Source: Nitrospinae bacterium bin107 | GTDB lineage: Bacteria > UBA8248 | Direction: 5' to 3' | DNA length: 64,000 nt | Assembly (NCBI GenBank): GCA_002238965.1 | Contig: MPNJ01000014.1 | Location: 1-64,000, forward strand | In this document: positions 18,361 to 27,103 of the stretch, piece by piece | Numbering within the stretch: the stretch's first letter is position 1 | How the letters are laid out: each line of letters opens with the position of its first letter | Position numbers and translations under genes: made by a program | Notes under the pieces: model-generated | Told to the model about the DNA's origin: nothing | Databases searched by the model: none | Seen by the model: only the letters and a program-made list of their open reading frames with translations

Positions 18361-18921
18361 ATGAGCCAGGCAGAGGGTCCATCCCGCCGGGAAGTCGAGC
18401 AGGCGGCCGATCTGAAAACTTTTGAAGACCACCGAGCCGAGGGGCCGGACGCCGTTACGTGCGGCGTGCTCACCGTGAGCGACACGCGCACGGAAGACAG
18501 CGACACGAGCGGAAAGTTGATCATGAACATGCTGAGCGACATGGGCCACAAGGTCGCCTTTTACCGCATCGTGAAGGATGAACCGGATCAGATTCGCGAA
18601 GCGCTGCTAGAAGCGTGCGCGAATCCCGACATCCAGGTTGTGGTATCGAACGGAGGGACGGGAATCACCAAGCGCGATACCACGTACGACGTCGTCGTTT
18701 CCCTCCTGGAGAAGGAAATGCCCGGTTTTGGCGAGTTGTTCCGTCACGTGAGTTTCGAGGACATCGGAACGGCCGCCATGCTCACCCGCGCAACGGCGGG
18801 GACTTGTAAGGACACCATCATCATGACGCTTCCAGGCTCGGGGAACGCCTGTCGCACGGGAATGGAAAGAATCATCCTTCCAGAGATCAGCCATATGGTG
18901 CGGGAGGTCCTGAAACCATAA
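18361..18921 (+). CDS. moaB: MoaB/Mog-family molybdenum cofactor protein
   Basis: Molybdopterin adenylyltransferase-type protein of 186 residues. The MoaB/Mog fold is shown by CGVLTVSDTRTEDSDTSG, the nucleotide-binding VVSNGGTGITKRDTT and the C-terminal ALTRA-like segment AAMLTRATAGTCKDTIIMTLPGS (a split of the family motif L-S-R-A...LPG-x-P). The N-terminal 35 residues are an extra polar extension. The ATG at 18361 is chosen because AGGAG at 18350-18354 is six bases upstream; the ATG at 18355 abuts it. The product would help activate molybdopterin for enzymes such as the one at 11435-13717. Confidence 0.88.
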   Translation: MSQAEGPSRREVEQAADLKTFEDHRAEGPDAVTCGVLTVSDTRTEDSDTSGKLIMNMLSDMGHKVAFYRIVKDEPDQIREALLEACANPDIQVVVSNGGTGITKRDTTYDVVVSLLEKEMPGFGELFRHVSFEDIGTAAMLTRATAGTCKDTIIMTLPGSGNACRTGMERIILPEISHMVREVLKP

Positions 18922-19104
18922 GGTATTCCGTCATAGACCCGGATTTCGGCAATGTGTAGGTCGTAATGGAGAGTATGCCCCGCTTGGTCCACTCCGCAGC
19001 GTTTGCACGGCCCTCAAGTTGACACGAGATATCCAAAAGACTAGTTTTAACGCGCATTTCGCACAGGGTAGTGGCTCCTTTCGCTTGATATGAGGTTCGT
19101 TTCC

Positions 19105-19590
19105 ATGGAAAGTCATGCGGTATACCCGGGAACCTTCGACCCACCGACGAAAGGGCATTTCGACGTCGTTCGCAGGAGCCAGAGGCTTTTCTCGAAGGTT
19201 ACCGTGGCCATCTCCGTTCACCCCTCGAAAACGCCCCTGTTCAGTTTCGAGGAGCGCAAAAATTTTTTCCTGGAAGAATTCAGGGAGTCGAACCAGATTG
19301 AGATTATAAGCTTTGAGCGTGAACTGCTCGTGGATTTCGCCGTGAATGTGAATGCCCAGGCCATCATTCGTGGTCTGCGCGCCGTGAGCGATTTTGATTA
19401 TGAGATGCAGATGACGCTCATGAACAGAAGGCTGAACGAGGAGATCGAAACGATTTTCCTCATGCCCAGCGAACAGTACAGTTTCCTCAGTTCCAGCCTG
19501 GTCAAGGAAGTCGCCTCGCTCGGCGGAGACGTGAGCGAACACGTATCCCCTTCCGTGCGAGAGGCTCTCGACGAGCGGTTCCGCAGCTAA
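19105..19590 (+). CDS. coaD: Pantetheine-phosphate adenylyltransferase
   Basis: Penultimate enzyme of coenzyme A synthesis; transfers AMP from ATP to 4'-phosphopantetheine. The 161-residue protein shows the whole CoaD pattern: AVYPGTFDPPTKGH with the T/HxGH nucleotidyltransferase motif, FSFEERKNF, AIIRGLRAVSDFDYE and the C-terminal YSFLSSSLVKEVASLGGDV. The start is set at 19105 so that the first strand aligns with the family; an ATG five codons upstream is possible but has no ribosome site. It is followed 27 bases later by the aminotransferase gene. Confidence 0.95.
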   Translation: MESHAVYPGTFDPPTKGHFDVVRRSQRLFSKVTVAISVHPSKTPLFSFEERKNFFLEEFRESNQIEIISFERELLVDFAVNVNAQAIIRGLRAVSDFDYEMQMTLMNRRLNEEIETIFLMPSEQYSFLSSSLVKEVASLGGDVSEHVSPSVREALDERFRS

Positions 19591-19617
19591 ATCCATTTTC
19601 TAACTCTGGAGTTTCTC

Positions 19618-20814
19618 ATGCGTTTTGCATCCCGAATGAGCAAGTTGCCTCCCATTCCCACGCTGGCGATGAACACCAAGGCGGCGGAAATGAAGGCGCA
19701 GGGCGTCGACGTCATATCGTTCGCTGCGGGAGAGCCTGATTTCGATACCCCCGAACACATCAAGGAAGGGGCCATCCAGGGGCTTCGCGACGGCGCCACG
19801 AAATACACGGCGGTCCGGGGCATACCAGCATTGAGAGAGGCGATTAGCGATTGGGCGGAGGAGCACAAGGGTCTCAAATATGACCCGAAATCGGAAGTGA
19901 TCGTCACCGTGGGCGGGAAGCAATCGGTATTCAACGCCTTGCACGTCCTCGTCGAGGAGGGCGATGAGGTCGTCATCCCGGCGCCCATCTGGGTGGCCTA
20001 TGAACCGGTCGCCACCCTGACCGGTGCGAAAGCGGTTCTGGTTCAGACGAGCGAGGAAAACGGCCATAAAATGACGGCCGAGCAGTTGCGAGAAGTCGTC
20101 TCCGAGCGAACGAAAATCGTGGTGATCAACAGCCCGTGCAACCCTTCGGGCTGCGTCTACAGTCGCGGGGAGTTGGAGGCGATTGCCGAGGTGGTGCTAT
20201 CCACCGACGCGATGGTCATGTCCGATGAGATTTACGGGAAAATCACCTATGACGGCGAAGAGCATTACTCGATCGCCGGTTTTTCCGACGAAATGAAGGC
20301 GCGAACCCTCGTTCTGGACGGGTTCTCGAAAACGTACGCGATGACGGGATGGCGTTTGGGGTATACGCTCGCAAGGCCTGAAATCATCGAGGCGATGGAC
20401 ACGCTGCAGGGCCAGAGCACGAGCAACGCCACTTCCTTCGCCCAATACGGGGGGGTCGCAGCCTTGAGGGGATCGCATGACTTCCTGAACGAGTGGCTGG
20501 CGCAGTACGACGCGAGAAGAAAAGCGATCGTCGAGGGATTCAACTCGATCGACGGGCTCAGCGTCGTCAACCCCAAGGGCGCGTTTTACGCCTTCCCCAG
20601 GGTGAGCGGCGTGTTCGGGCGCCAAGGCCCGAATGGAGCATTAAAAAATTCAATGGATGTGGGCCTGTATCTCCTCGAAAACACGCACTGCGCCGGCGTG
20701 CCCGGCGCCGGTTTCGGCGCGGATGATTACGTGCGTTTCTCCTACGCAACTTCCCTGGAAAACGTAAAAGAAGGGATCGAACGAATCAGAGCAGCCTTGG
20801 GACAACTTGGTTGA
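19618..20814 (+). CDS. aspC: Aspartate aminotransferase (class I, subgroup Ib)
   Basis: PLP-dependent aminotransferase interconverting aspartate/2-oxoglutarate and oxaloacetate/glutamate. The 398-residue protein carries FAAGEPDFDTPEHI, the NSPCNPSGCVYS substrate/cofactor loop, SDEIYGKITYDG and the Schiff-base lysine in DGFSKTYAMTGWRLGY. The C-terminal FSYATS completes the family pattern. It resembles subgroup Ib enzymes of thermophiles and many bacteria. TGGAG precedes the ATG. Its TGA stop shares one base with the start of the next small gene, so three genes here are probably cotranslated. Prephenate activity cannot be excluded. Confidence 0.92.
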   Translation: MRFASRMSKLPPIPTLAMNTKAAEMKAQGVDVISFAAGEPDFDTPEHIKEGAIQGLRDGATKYTAVRGIPALREAISDWAEEHKGLKYDPKSEVIVTVGGKQSVFNALHVLVEEGDEVVIPAPIWVAYEPVATLTGAKAVLVQTSEENGHKMTAEQLREVVSERTKIVVINSPCNPSGCVYSRGELEAIAEVVLSTDAMVMSDEIYGKITYDGEEHYSIAGFSDEMKARTLVLDGFSKTYAMTGWRLGYTLARPEIIEAMDTLQGQSTSNATSFAQYGGVAALRGSHDFLNEWLAQYDARRKAIVEGFNSIDGLSVVNPKGAFYAFPRVSGVFGRQGPNGALKNSMDVGLYLLENTHCAGVPGAGFGADDYVRFSYATSLENVKEGIERIRAALGQLG

Positions 20815-21029
20815 TGTATGGCTTGGGGCGCGCTCTGCAATTTCTCGCCATGGTGGATTGCGCGATTGCCTTGTTCATAGGCATTTCGAATCCTTCGGCC
20901 TATGCCATACAACTCATTATTTTAGGCTCAGCAGTCATTTTGTTTTCTCTCGGGCGCCTGATTCAGAAGAAAGCACGTACCCCATCGATAGGGCAGAGTG
21001 AACACTCATCCATGCCCGAGAGCGAATGA
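20814..21029 (+). CDS. Small two-helix membrane protein
   Basis: A 71-residue protein with two hydrophobic segments (LQFLAMVDCAIALFIGIS and IQLIILGSAVILFSLGRLI) and a short charged C-terminal tail. It starts on the ATG that overlaps the aminotransferase stop (TGATG) and ends overlapping the next gene by four bases (ATGA). That double coupling is the main reason for accepting it. Helix-loop-helix proteins of this type are common and carry no assigned function. Confidence 0.75.
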   Translation: MYGLGRALQFLAMVDCAIALFIGISNPSAYAIQLIILGSAVILFSLGRLIQKKARTPSIGQSEHSSMPESE

Positions 21030-22423
21030 GGGTGTCTCCTACCGCGCGGCGAAGTTTGTTTTACGATTGGTGGGAATCGACCTGTGAGCTTTACCTGCAT
21101 GAGAGTTTTGGAGACGTAGGCGAGCAAATCAGGCAAAACTTCACCCAAACACTTTTTCCTCCTCATGCGGAACCCATCTTGCCCGAGCAGGTTCTCCCGA
21201 TTTCTTTCATCCACATGAAGTTGTTGGCCGGTGAGGAGTTGGGGTTCGTGCTTCAGCGCATAGGTAAGCTGACGGCGCTTTTTAATGCTCGTGGCGTAAA
21301 GCCGGAAATCGGTATCCTATATCTGATGTTGACATCCCTAACGTCGAGACGCGGAAAATTGTCTTCCATGGTGAAGGCGCAATCGGCCTTTTTTAGTTTG
21401 TTGCTCCGTCGTCTGGCGAGCATGTACGACGACGGCGTGGGCGAAAACGCCATACGAAAAGAACTTTCCGATGTATGGGAGATTCATACGGAGCAGGCCG
21501 TGAATGCTGCCTTGGAATGTGCTCGTGGCCTTTGGAGACGCTCCAATGATCCGAATATCGGTTTACATCCTCTGCCGATGAATTTGGATTCATGGCTTGA
21601 TGATAATGGTTTAACCGAAAAGGTCGCCGAAGCACGTATAATGTATGGAGATATAGAAGAAGATTCACATTTGTCGGAATTGGTTCGTCGATTGGCTGCG
21701 ATTGAGGGTTTGGAGAATTCGATTGAAGCTGGAAATGAAATCGAGCGAATGACAACGTGGGAGAATATGCAGGATGAATTGATGAGAAGTCTTGATAGGG
21801 CTATGGCAGGCGTCACTCCCTGGGAGTCGGAAATCCTTCGTCCAGCGCCGCCATTGCTGGTTTCTTTGCTTGCTTGGGCGGACAAACTCCAATTATTGGA
21901 TGAGGGTGAAACACCCACGGCTTATCCCGGACGGGAGAGATTGCCTGATTGGTTGAATGATTTTTTAACCCATAAGGATGAAGAAGGCGGTGTTCTCTCA
22001 TCAGACAGGTTTATCGTAGGCGGTGAAACTTATATCGTCATCGGCGTTGATGCTTCTGCTTCCCCAGAATTGCTTTCTGTCGTTTTCGATTCCCCGAAAT
22101 GGGCCGATACGACTACGCTGGTCTTGAATCTTCGATTCGGAGATGGAACGGAACAGTCATTGATATTCGAACTCGATGATGGGAAAGACCTTTTGGCGGC
22201 ACTGTATTTGGCGAGACAGGATGATGTTCGCCTGGACTTCATCGTCCGAGGAACGGACAAGAATTGGCGTTTTGGAGCATCCTCTTATTTGGTGATGTCA
22301 CAAGAGCACCGCGCGAATTTGGTTCAAGGACTGCTTTCTTTCTTGGAGAAGAAATTTGGTAGTGATGAAAACAGGATTCGTTTGGAAATTTTAAAAGGTA
22401 TTAAGCGGGAAAATGATAAATGA
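21026..22423 (+). CDS. Hypothetical protein, alpha N-terminal and beta-rich C-terminal regions
   Basis: I do not recognise this 465-residue soluble protein. Residues 1-140 look all-helical, with RIGKLTALFNARGVKPEIGILYLMLTSL-like amphipathic stretches. Residues about 205-275 are acidic and helical. Residues 325-445 alternate hydrophobic and polar residues as in a beta domain (FIVGGETYIVIGV, TTLVLNLRFGDG, VRLDFIVRG). There is no signal peptide or membrane helix. It is coupled by ATGA to the small membrane protein. Its codons favour A/T-ending forms far more than coaD or aspC, suggesting different history. No enzymatic motif is visible. Confidence 0.8.
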   Translation: MRVSPTARRSLFYDWWESTCELYLHESFGDVGEQIRQNFTQTLFPPHAEPILPEQVLPISFIHMKLLAGEELGFVLQRIGKLTALFNARGVKPEIGILYLMLTSLTSRRGKLSSMVKAQSAFFSLLLRRLASMYDDGVGENAIRKELSDVWEIHTEQAVNAALECARGLWRRSNDPNIGLHPLPMNLDSWLDDNGLTEKVAEARIMYGDIEEDSHLSELVRRLAAIEGLENSIEAGNEIERMTTWENMQDELMRSLDRAMAGVTPWESEILRPAPPLLVSLLAWADKLQLLDEGETPTAYPGRERLPDWLNDFLTHKDEEGGVLSSDRFIVGGETYIVIGVDASASPELLSVVFDSPKWADTTTLVLNLRFGDGTEQSLIFELDDGKDLLAALYLARQDDVRLDFIVRGTDKNWRFGASSYLVMSQEHRANLVQGLLSFLEKKFGSDENRIRLEILKGIKRENDK

Positions 22424-22476
22424 TGGCTGAACTCAAGTACGCGGGCCTCTCTATTTGCCTGATGAAAATTGCTCAT

Positions 22477-23754
22477 TTATGCACGCACTCTCCAGACGAG
22501 CAGTACCGCAATGAGTCTACTGGCCGCCATGGCCGTGAACACCCAGAACCACCCATTTGAAATCGCTAGAGACAGCCATCCAAAGAATATGGCTTGCAGC
22601 GCGCCATAAATATACCCGTGAGCATCCAACACGCCCGCCGCCGTTCCGGCTAGGCGCCTGCCGGCCAAGTCTACCCCCAACGCCTGCACAGTGGACATGT
22701 TGACGCAAAATCCACCGACGATAAGCAAAATGATGGCGAGGGGAATGTTATCGGCGGGCGCATACGCGATTCCCATCATCGCGGCGGCACTCAGAAAGGC
22801 GGCGAGTATAATCACGATGGAGCGATTGCTCTTGAAAAATCTATCTGAAATGATTCCACCAAATATGGGCCCGAACAGATACCCCAGAGGGTAGGAGAAG
22901 GTCAGCAAGCCCATCTCCTTGAGATTAAACCCACCAGCTTGAGCGTAGTACAAAGGCGCCCACGAAACGACGCCGTAACGAACCACGTTGTCCAGTCCTT
23001 TTACGTGGCACGCCAAAAAGAAGCGCAGATTGGTCATCAGGTGAAAATATGCTTTCAGTCCATGTTCACTCTCGCTGCCTGCCGATTCTGCCTCGCGGGA
23101 TACTTCATCTGACTCAATATACTCAGGGAGGTCTAGTTCAGAGGGTTTGTCTTTGACGATAAAATAAAAAATGATTCCCAAAACGGCGATGATCAAAGGA
23201 GGGTAGCGAATAGCAACTCGCCAGCCATATTGCGCCGCCGTCCAGGGTACGACCGCCCAAACAATGAGGAGCGCGATACCGGCGGCTGTTCCCACGAGCC
23301 CAATCGCTTGCCCCCGCTCCCGTCTGGGCCACCATTGCGCCACGAGGCCGAGTCCTGGCCCCCAGGTGGCCGCGTTCACAAAACCGACAACCGCCCAGGG
23401 TATGGCGAGCGTAATGATGGAATTTCCAAAACTCGCGATGAAATTGAACAACGACGTGGTTATGGCGGCGAAGAGAATGGTGTTTTTATAGCCAATTTTT
23501 TCCGCGATTCTCCCAAAAACCAAATCGCCGAAAGCGAAGCCCCAAAACATCCATGAATTGATCCATCCGGTATCGACTCGCGTGATGCCTAAATCCTGAA
23601 TGACCGCGTACTGCACCAGACTGAAGTTAAATCTGCCCAGATAGTTGAAGGCATAGAAAACACAAAAAGCGATGAGAATCCGCCATTTCCACTGGTGAAA
23701 CTCGGGAGGCAGGTCATGATATTCGACCTGGGCGACGCTTCTTCGTTCGTTCAT
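22477..23754 (-). CDS. MFS transporter, GlpT/UhpT-like
   Basis: Twelve-helix major facilitator of 425 residues. The first helix region FYAFNYLGRFNFSLVQYAV corresponds to the Y-x-x-R-x-N-x-S signature of organophosphate:phosphate antiporters and related organic-anion carriers. Helix 2-3 has GFAFGDLVFGRIAEKIGYKN, a variant of the MFS loop motif, and the sixth/seventh-helix loop is long and acidic (residues about 200-230). Family knowledge suggests uptake of a phosphorylated or carboxylated metabolite. It converges with the unknown gene upstream and has no metabolic partner next to it. Confidence 0.85.
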   Translation of the reverse strand: MNERRSVAQVEYHDLPPEFHQWKWRILIAFCVFYAFNYLGRFNFSLVQYAVIQDLGITRVDTGWINSWMFWGFAFGDLVFGRIAEKIGYKNTILFAAITTSLFNFIASFGNSIITLAIPWAVVGFVNAATWGPGLGLVAQWWPRRERGQAIGLVGTAAGIALLIVWAVVPWTAAQYGWRVAIRYPPLIIAVLGIIFYFIVKDKPSELDLPEYIESDEVSREAESAGSESEHGLKAYFHLMTNLRFFLACHVKGLDNVVRYGVVSWAPLYYAQAGGFNLKEMGLLTFSYPLGYLFGPIFGGIISDRFFKSNRSIVIILAAFLSAAAMMGIAYAPADNIPLAIILLIVGGFCVNMSTVQALGVDLAGRRLAGTAAGVLDAHGYIYGALQAIFFGWLSLAISNGWFWVFTAMAASRLIAVLLVWRVRA

Positions 23755-23895
23755 GTTTGGAGGGTTGCTTCGGTAGAGCCGAAACGCCGTCGGATATGAA
23801 AATTCATTTTCAGCATCAACAAATGTCTGGGAATTTTCAAGAGGATATACTCAACTCTCATAACGATATGCGGCAATGATGATTTCCGTATTTAT

Positions 23896-25161
23896 TTACC
23901 TTTCAAATTCTAACAGATGATAGTTCTTTTTTCCCTTACGAAGCAGGATGTATTGACCGAACAATATATCATCTACAGACAATGCACTTCCCTCATCCGT
24001 GACTCGGCGGTTGTTAACGTAGATCCCTCCGCCCCGCAATTCTTTTCGCGCCATAGTTTTCGACTTGGAAAGGCCAGTTTCCAATAGGATATCAATAAGC
24101 GGAAATGGTGGTATTCCCGATTGCTGGGTTTTTGGCATTTCTTCTGCCGCTGAAAGTAAATCGTTTTTTTCGATACCATCGAGTTGAGCACCAAAAAGTA
24201 TCTTGGCGGCGCGTTCTGCGCTTCGCGCTGCTGCGGCGCCGTGCACGAGTGTCGTCAATTCCTTAGCCAGGAGATGTTGTCCTGCTCGTTTCTCCGGAGA
24301 CTTGAGATGTTCCTTCTCAATCTCATCAATTTCATCAACGGGTAAAAAGGTAAAGTATCTGAAAAACCTCCCGACATCCCTGTCGTCTGTCTGAATCCAG
24401 TATTGCGAGAATCGGTAAGGGCTGGTTCGCTTCGGATCCAGCCAGATATTTCCTTCTTCTGTCTTCCCGAATTTTCTGCCGTCGGAAGTCGTGATGAGCG
24501 GGAAGGTCATTCCGTATGCGGGTTTTGCGCGAACGCGTCGGATGAGTTCAATCCCCGCCGTGATGTTGCCCCACTGATCCGAGCCGCCGATCTGCATGGT
24601 GCAATTCTCTTTCTCAAACAGGTGCAGAAAATCATACGCCTGAAGCGCCATGTAGCTGAACTCAGTGTATGATATCCCCGCATCGGCGATGCGCGACTTC
24701 ACCGATTCTTTCGCCATCATGTAGCCGATGGAAAAATGTTTGCCTACGTCGCGGAAAAAATCGATGAGGCGGAGCTCATTCAGCCATTCCCCATTGTTCA
24801 TCATACGCGCAGAGTTTGGACCCGCATCAAAATCCAGGAACCTTTCGAATTGAGCTCTGATTCCTTTGAGGTTGTGTTCCAAAATTGCTGCGCTCAGGAG
24901 GTTTCTTTCTTCTGATTTTCCCGAAGGGTCCCCTATCATCCCGGTTCCGCCGCCGATGAGGGCAATCGGCCGGTGTCCTGCGCGTTGAAAACGCATGAGT
25001 CCCGTAATGGGAATCAAATTTCCGATATGCAAGCTGTCTGCCGTGGGGTCGAAGCCGCAATAGAGGTTCATACCGCCAATTCCCAATATATTCTGAATTT
25101 CCGTCTGGTCCGTGTGATCATGGACCAAACCGCGGAGTTTCAGTTCATCAAACAAATTCAT
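23896..25161 (-). CDS. tyrS: Tyrosyl-tRNA synthetase
   Basis: Class I aminoacyl-tRNA synthetase charging tRNA-Tyr. The 421-residue protein has the YCGFDPTADSLHIGN ATP site (HIGH variant HIGN), the tyrosine pocket QIGGSDQWGNITAG, the KMSKS-equivalent GRKFGKTEEGN and a C-terminal S4 RNA-binding domain (LRGGGIYVNNRRV). The ATG at 25161 is chosen by alignment with the family (MNLFDELKLRGL) and GGGGAAC upstream; a frame 25 codons longer has no support. No T-box leader is visible upstream. Confidence 0.95.
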   Translation of the reverse strand: MNLFDELKLRGLVHDHTDQTEIQNILGIGGMNLYCGFDPTADSLHIGNLIPITGLMRFQRAGHRPIALIGGGTGMIGDPSGKSEERNLLSAAILEHNLKGIRAQFERFLDFDAGPNSARMMNNGEWLNELRLIDFFRDVGKHFSIGYMMAKESVKSRIADAGISYTEFSYMALQAYDFLHLFEKENCTMQIGGSDQWGNITAGIELIRRVRAKPAYGMTFPLITTSDGRKFGKTEEGNIWLDPKRTSPYRFSQYWIQTDDRDVGRFFRYFTFLPVDEIDEIEKEHLKSPEKRAGQHLLAKELTTLVHGAAAARSAERAAKILFGAQLDGIEKNDLLSAAEEMPKTQQSGIPPFPLIDILLETGLSKSKTMARKELRGGGIYVNNRRVTDEGSALSVDDILFGQYILLRKGKKNYHLLEFER

Positions 25162-25314
25162 GAGTGTTCCCCAAGTTGTTCTAGTTGTATCTGAAGCAAT
25201 TAAATTTGAATTCCCGCCAAGAATGCGATCTTTCAACTGATATTGTATCTTATTCGATATATATCAGGGGAGGAGGCTGGCTGAAAGTTGTGTGCCGGCT
25301 TCGGGATCATCAAA

Positions 25315-26061
25315 ATGACACTCCGTTTTGACTTTCATGGAAAAAAAGTACTTCTGACCGGTGCCACTGGAGATGTGGGCAAAGCACTCGTTCGGGGATT
25401 TCTGGAATCAGGCGCAAAGCTTGTCGCCACGGGACGGAGTTCAGAAAAACTACGTCTCATCAGAGGTCCCGAGGAGATGCTGAAAAAAATATCCTGTGAT
25501 TTCGAGAATTTCACTGAAGTGAAAGCCATGCTGCAAGAAGCAATCGCATGGCTGGGTGGATGCGACATCCTGGTTCACACGGCGGCGAACATGCTGGTGA
25601 AAGACCCTCTCTCGCTCGATGAATCCGACTGGAGGCGCGCTCTGAGCGTGAACCTCCTGTCCCCTTATTTTTGCATTCAAGGGGCGATGCCTGCGCTCAT
25701 GGATTCTCCGGCGGGACGGATTATCCTGTTTGGCTCAGGGGCAGGAAAATCGGGGGGGCTGGGCCCGAATCTCACATATGGCGCTTCAAAAGGTGGTATT
25801 TTGGCTATGACGTTTAACCTTGCTCGCGAACTGGCGAAAACTAAAGTGACCGTGAACTGTTTGGTCCCCGGGCCGATTGATGGACCATTGATGCGAGAAT
25901 TTGGGCCGGATGTATACAACAAAGCGCTGGCAAAACACCCGATGGGAAGGTTCGCGATGGCTTCGGAGTTGGTGCCGCCCACTTTGTTTCTTGCAAGCGA
26001 AGAAGCTGCGCATATCACCGGAGAAGCCCTGGATGTAAACGGGGGATATTTTACGGATTAG
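25315..26061 (+). CDS. Short-chain dehydrogenase/reductase
   Basis: NAD(P)-dependent oxidoreductase of 248 residues. Classical SDR elements are present in order: GATGDVGKA cofactor loop, VHTAAN (family NNAG), the catalytic Ser in ILFGSGAGKSG, and Tyr-x3-Lys in TYGASKGG. The C-terminal ITGEALDVNGGYF is typical of 3-oxoacyl-ACP reductase-like SDRs. The start follows a weak GGGATC. It is 70 bases upstream of the ATPase gene and may share a promoter with it, but nothing in the protein indicates a joint function. Confidence 0.87.
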   Translation: MTLRFDFHGKKVLLTGATGDVGKALVRGFLESGAKLVATGRSSEKLRLIRGPEEMLKKISCDFENFTEVKAMLQEAIAWLGGCDILVHTAANMLVKDPLSLDESDWRRALSVNLLSPYFCIQGAMPALMDSPAGRIILFGSGAGKSGGLGPNLTYGASKGGILAMTFNLARELAKTKVTVNCLVPGPIDGPLMREFGPDVYNKALAKHPMGRFAMASELVPPTLFLASEEAAHITGEALDVNGGYFTD

Positions 26062-26131
26062 AAGTATGTCCCGGTTGCCAGGGCGAGATGTTATGACTTT
26101 CGAAGCAGGAATTTGGAAATAGGAGTCGATT

Positions 26132-27100
26132 TTGCACGATAAAACCTCAGACAAGGAAGAATCGGACGTGAGAGTAGTTGAAATCGAAGGAGTGTCCCTG
26201 CATCTGAGCGGGCGCACCGATTCCGACCAAGCCTGGATCGGTCAGACGGAGGTACTGCGACAGCTTCTGGCCTGCTGGATGATCGTAGCGGAGGAGGATT
26301 TTTCTCTCTCTCCGAGAATTATTGGTTTCCCGGGGATTGGGAAGACGACGCTGGCGATGGCGGCGGCGCGGGAACGAGGCCAGGAACTTTTTATTTATCA
26401 GTGCACCTCTGATACCCGCCCGGAGGATCTCTTGATCACGCCCGTATTAGCGGAATCAGGCAAAATCGCCTATCACGCATCGCCTCTTGTTACAGCCATG
26501 ATAAGGGGGGGCGTTTGCGTGTTGGATGAAGGCAATCGGATGAGTGAAAAGAGTTGGGCTTCGCTGGCTCCGTTGCTCGACCATCGCCGTTATGTAGAGT
26601 CCATTGTGGCCGGCGTCACGATAAAGGCGCACCCCGATTTCCGCTGTTGCGTAACGATGAATGAAGATGCCTCAACATACGAGGTGCCAGATTACATCCT
26701 TTCGAGACTCCAACCCACTCTGGGGCTTGAATTCCCGAACAAAAAAGATGAAATGGCCATCCTGAAATATCATTTGCCGTTTGCTCCCAACGAGATGTTG
26801 GCCTTGACGGTGGAATTTTTACAGGAAGCCCATGAACTGGACCTGGAGTATTCTCCTCGGGACGGAATCCACATACTTCAATTCGCCCTGAAACGCCTTG
26901 CGCAGGACCCGGAGCACCCACTCTCTCGAGACGATGCGTGGAGAGAGGCGCTCGCCAAGGTTTTGGGAGATGACGCATTGGACCTGAAAAGCCTTGCGCA
27001 AAGAAGACGACAAGCCCTCGGCGACGAACCCCCCCCGCTTGATTTCGGCGATATTTTCTTTGGAGGCGACAGCCCTTTGCACCCTGATCGAGACGATTGA
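26132..27100 (+). CDS. MoxR-type AAA+ ATPase
   Basis: AAA+ ATPase of 322 residues in the MoxR/dynein-related (AAA_5) group. Walker A is [12 protein letters not shown] near residue 70 and Walker B is [12 protein letters not shown] near 127. Sensor 1 is [11 protein letters not shown], and an arginine-finger region SRLQPTL follows. The C-terminal tail is acidic and disordered ([16 protein letters not shown]). MoxR proteins usually remodel a partner together with a von Willebrand A protein; here the gene is followed after 3 bases by a large protein without a VWA domain. The start is either TTG at 26132 (GGAG upstream) or GTG at 26168 (AAGGAAG upstream). Confidence 0.85.
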   Translation: MHDKTSDKEESDVRVVEIEGVSLHLSGRTDSDQAWIGQTEVLRQLLACWMIVAEEDFSLSPRIIGFPGIGKTTLAMAAARERGQELFIYQCTSDTRPEDLLITPVLAESGKIAYHASPLVTAMIRGGVCVLDEGNRMSEKSWASLAPLLDHRRYVESIVAGVTIKAHPDFRCCVTMNEDASTYEVPDYILSRLQPTLGLEFPNKKDEMAILKYHLPFAPNEMLALTVEFLQEAHELDLEYSPRDGIHILQFALKRLAQDPEHPLSRDDAWREALAKVLGDDALDLKSLAQRRRQALGDEPPPLDFGDIFFGGDSPLHPDRDD

Positions 27101-27103
27101 TTG

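Noticed and set aside
25162-25314. T-box leader for tyrS
   Set aside because: No conserved T-box sequence or antiterminator hairpin is visible before the tyrS start.
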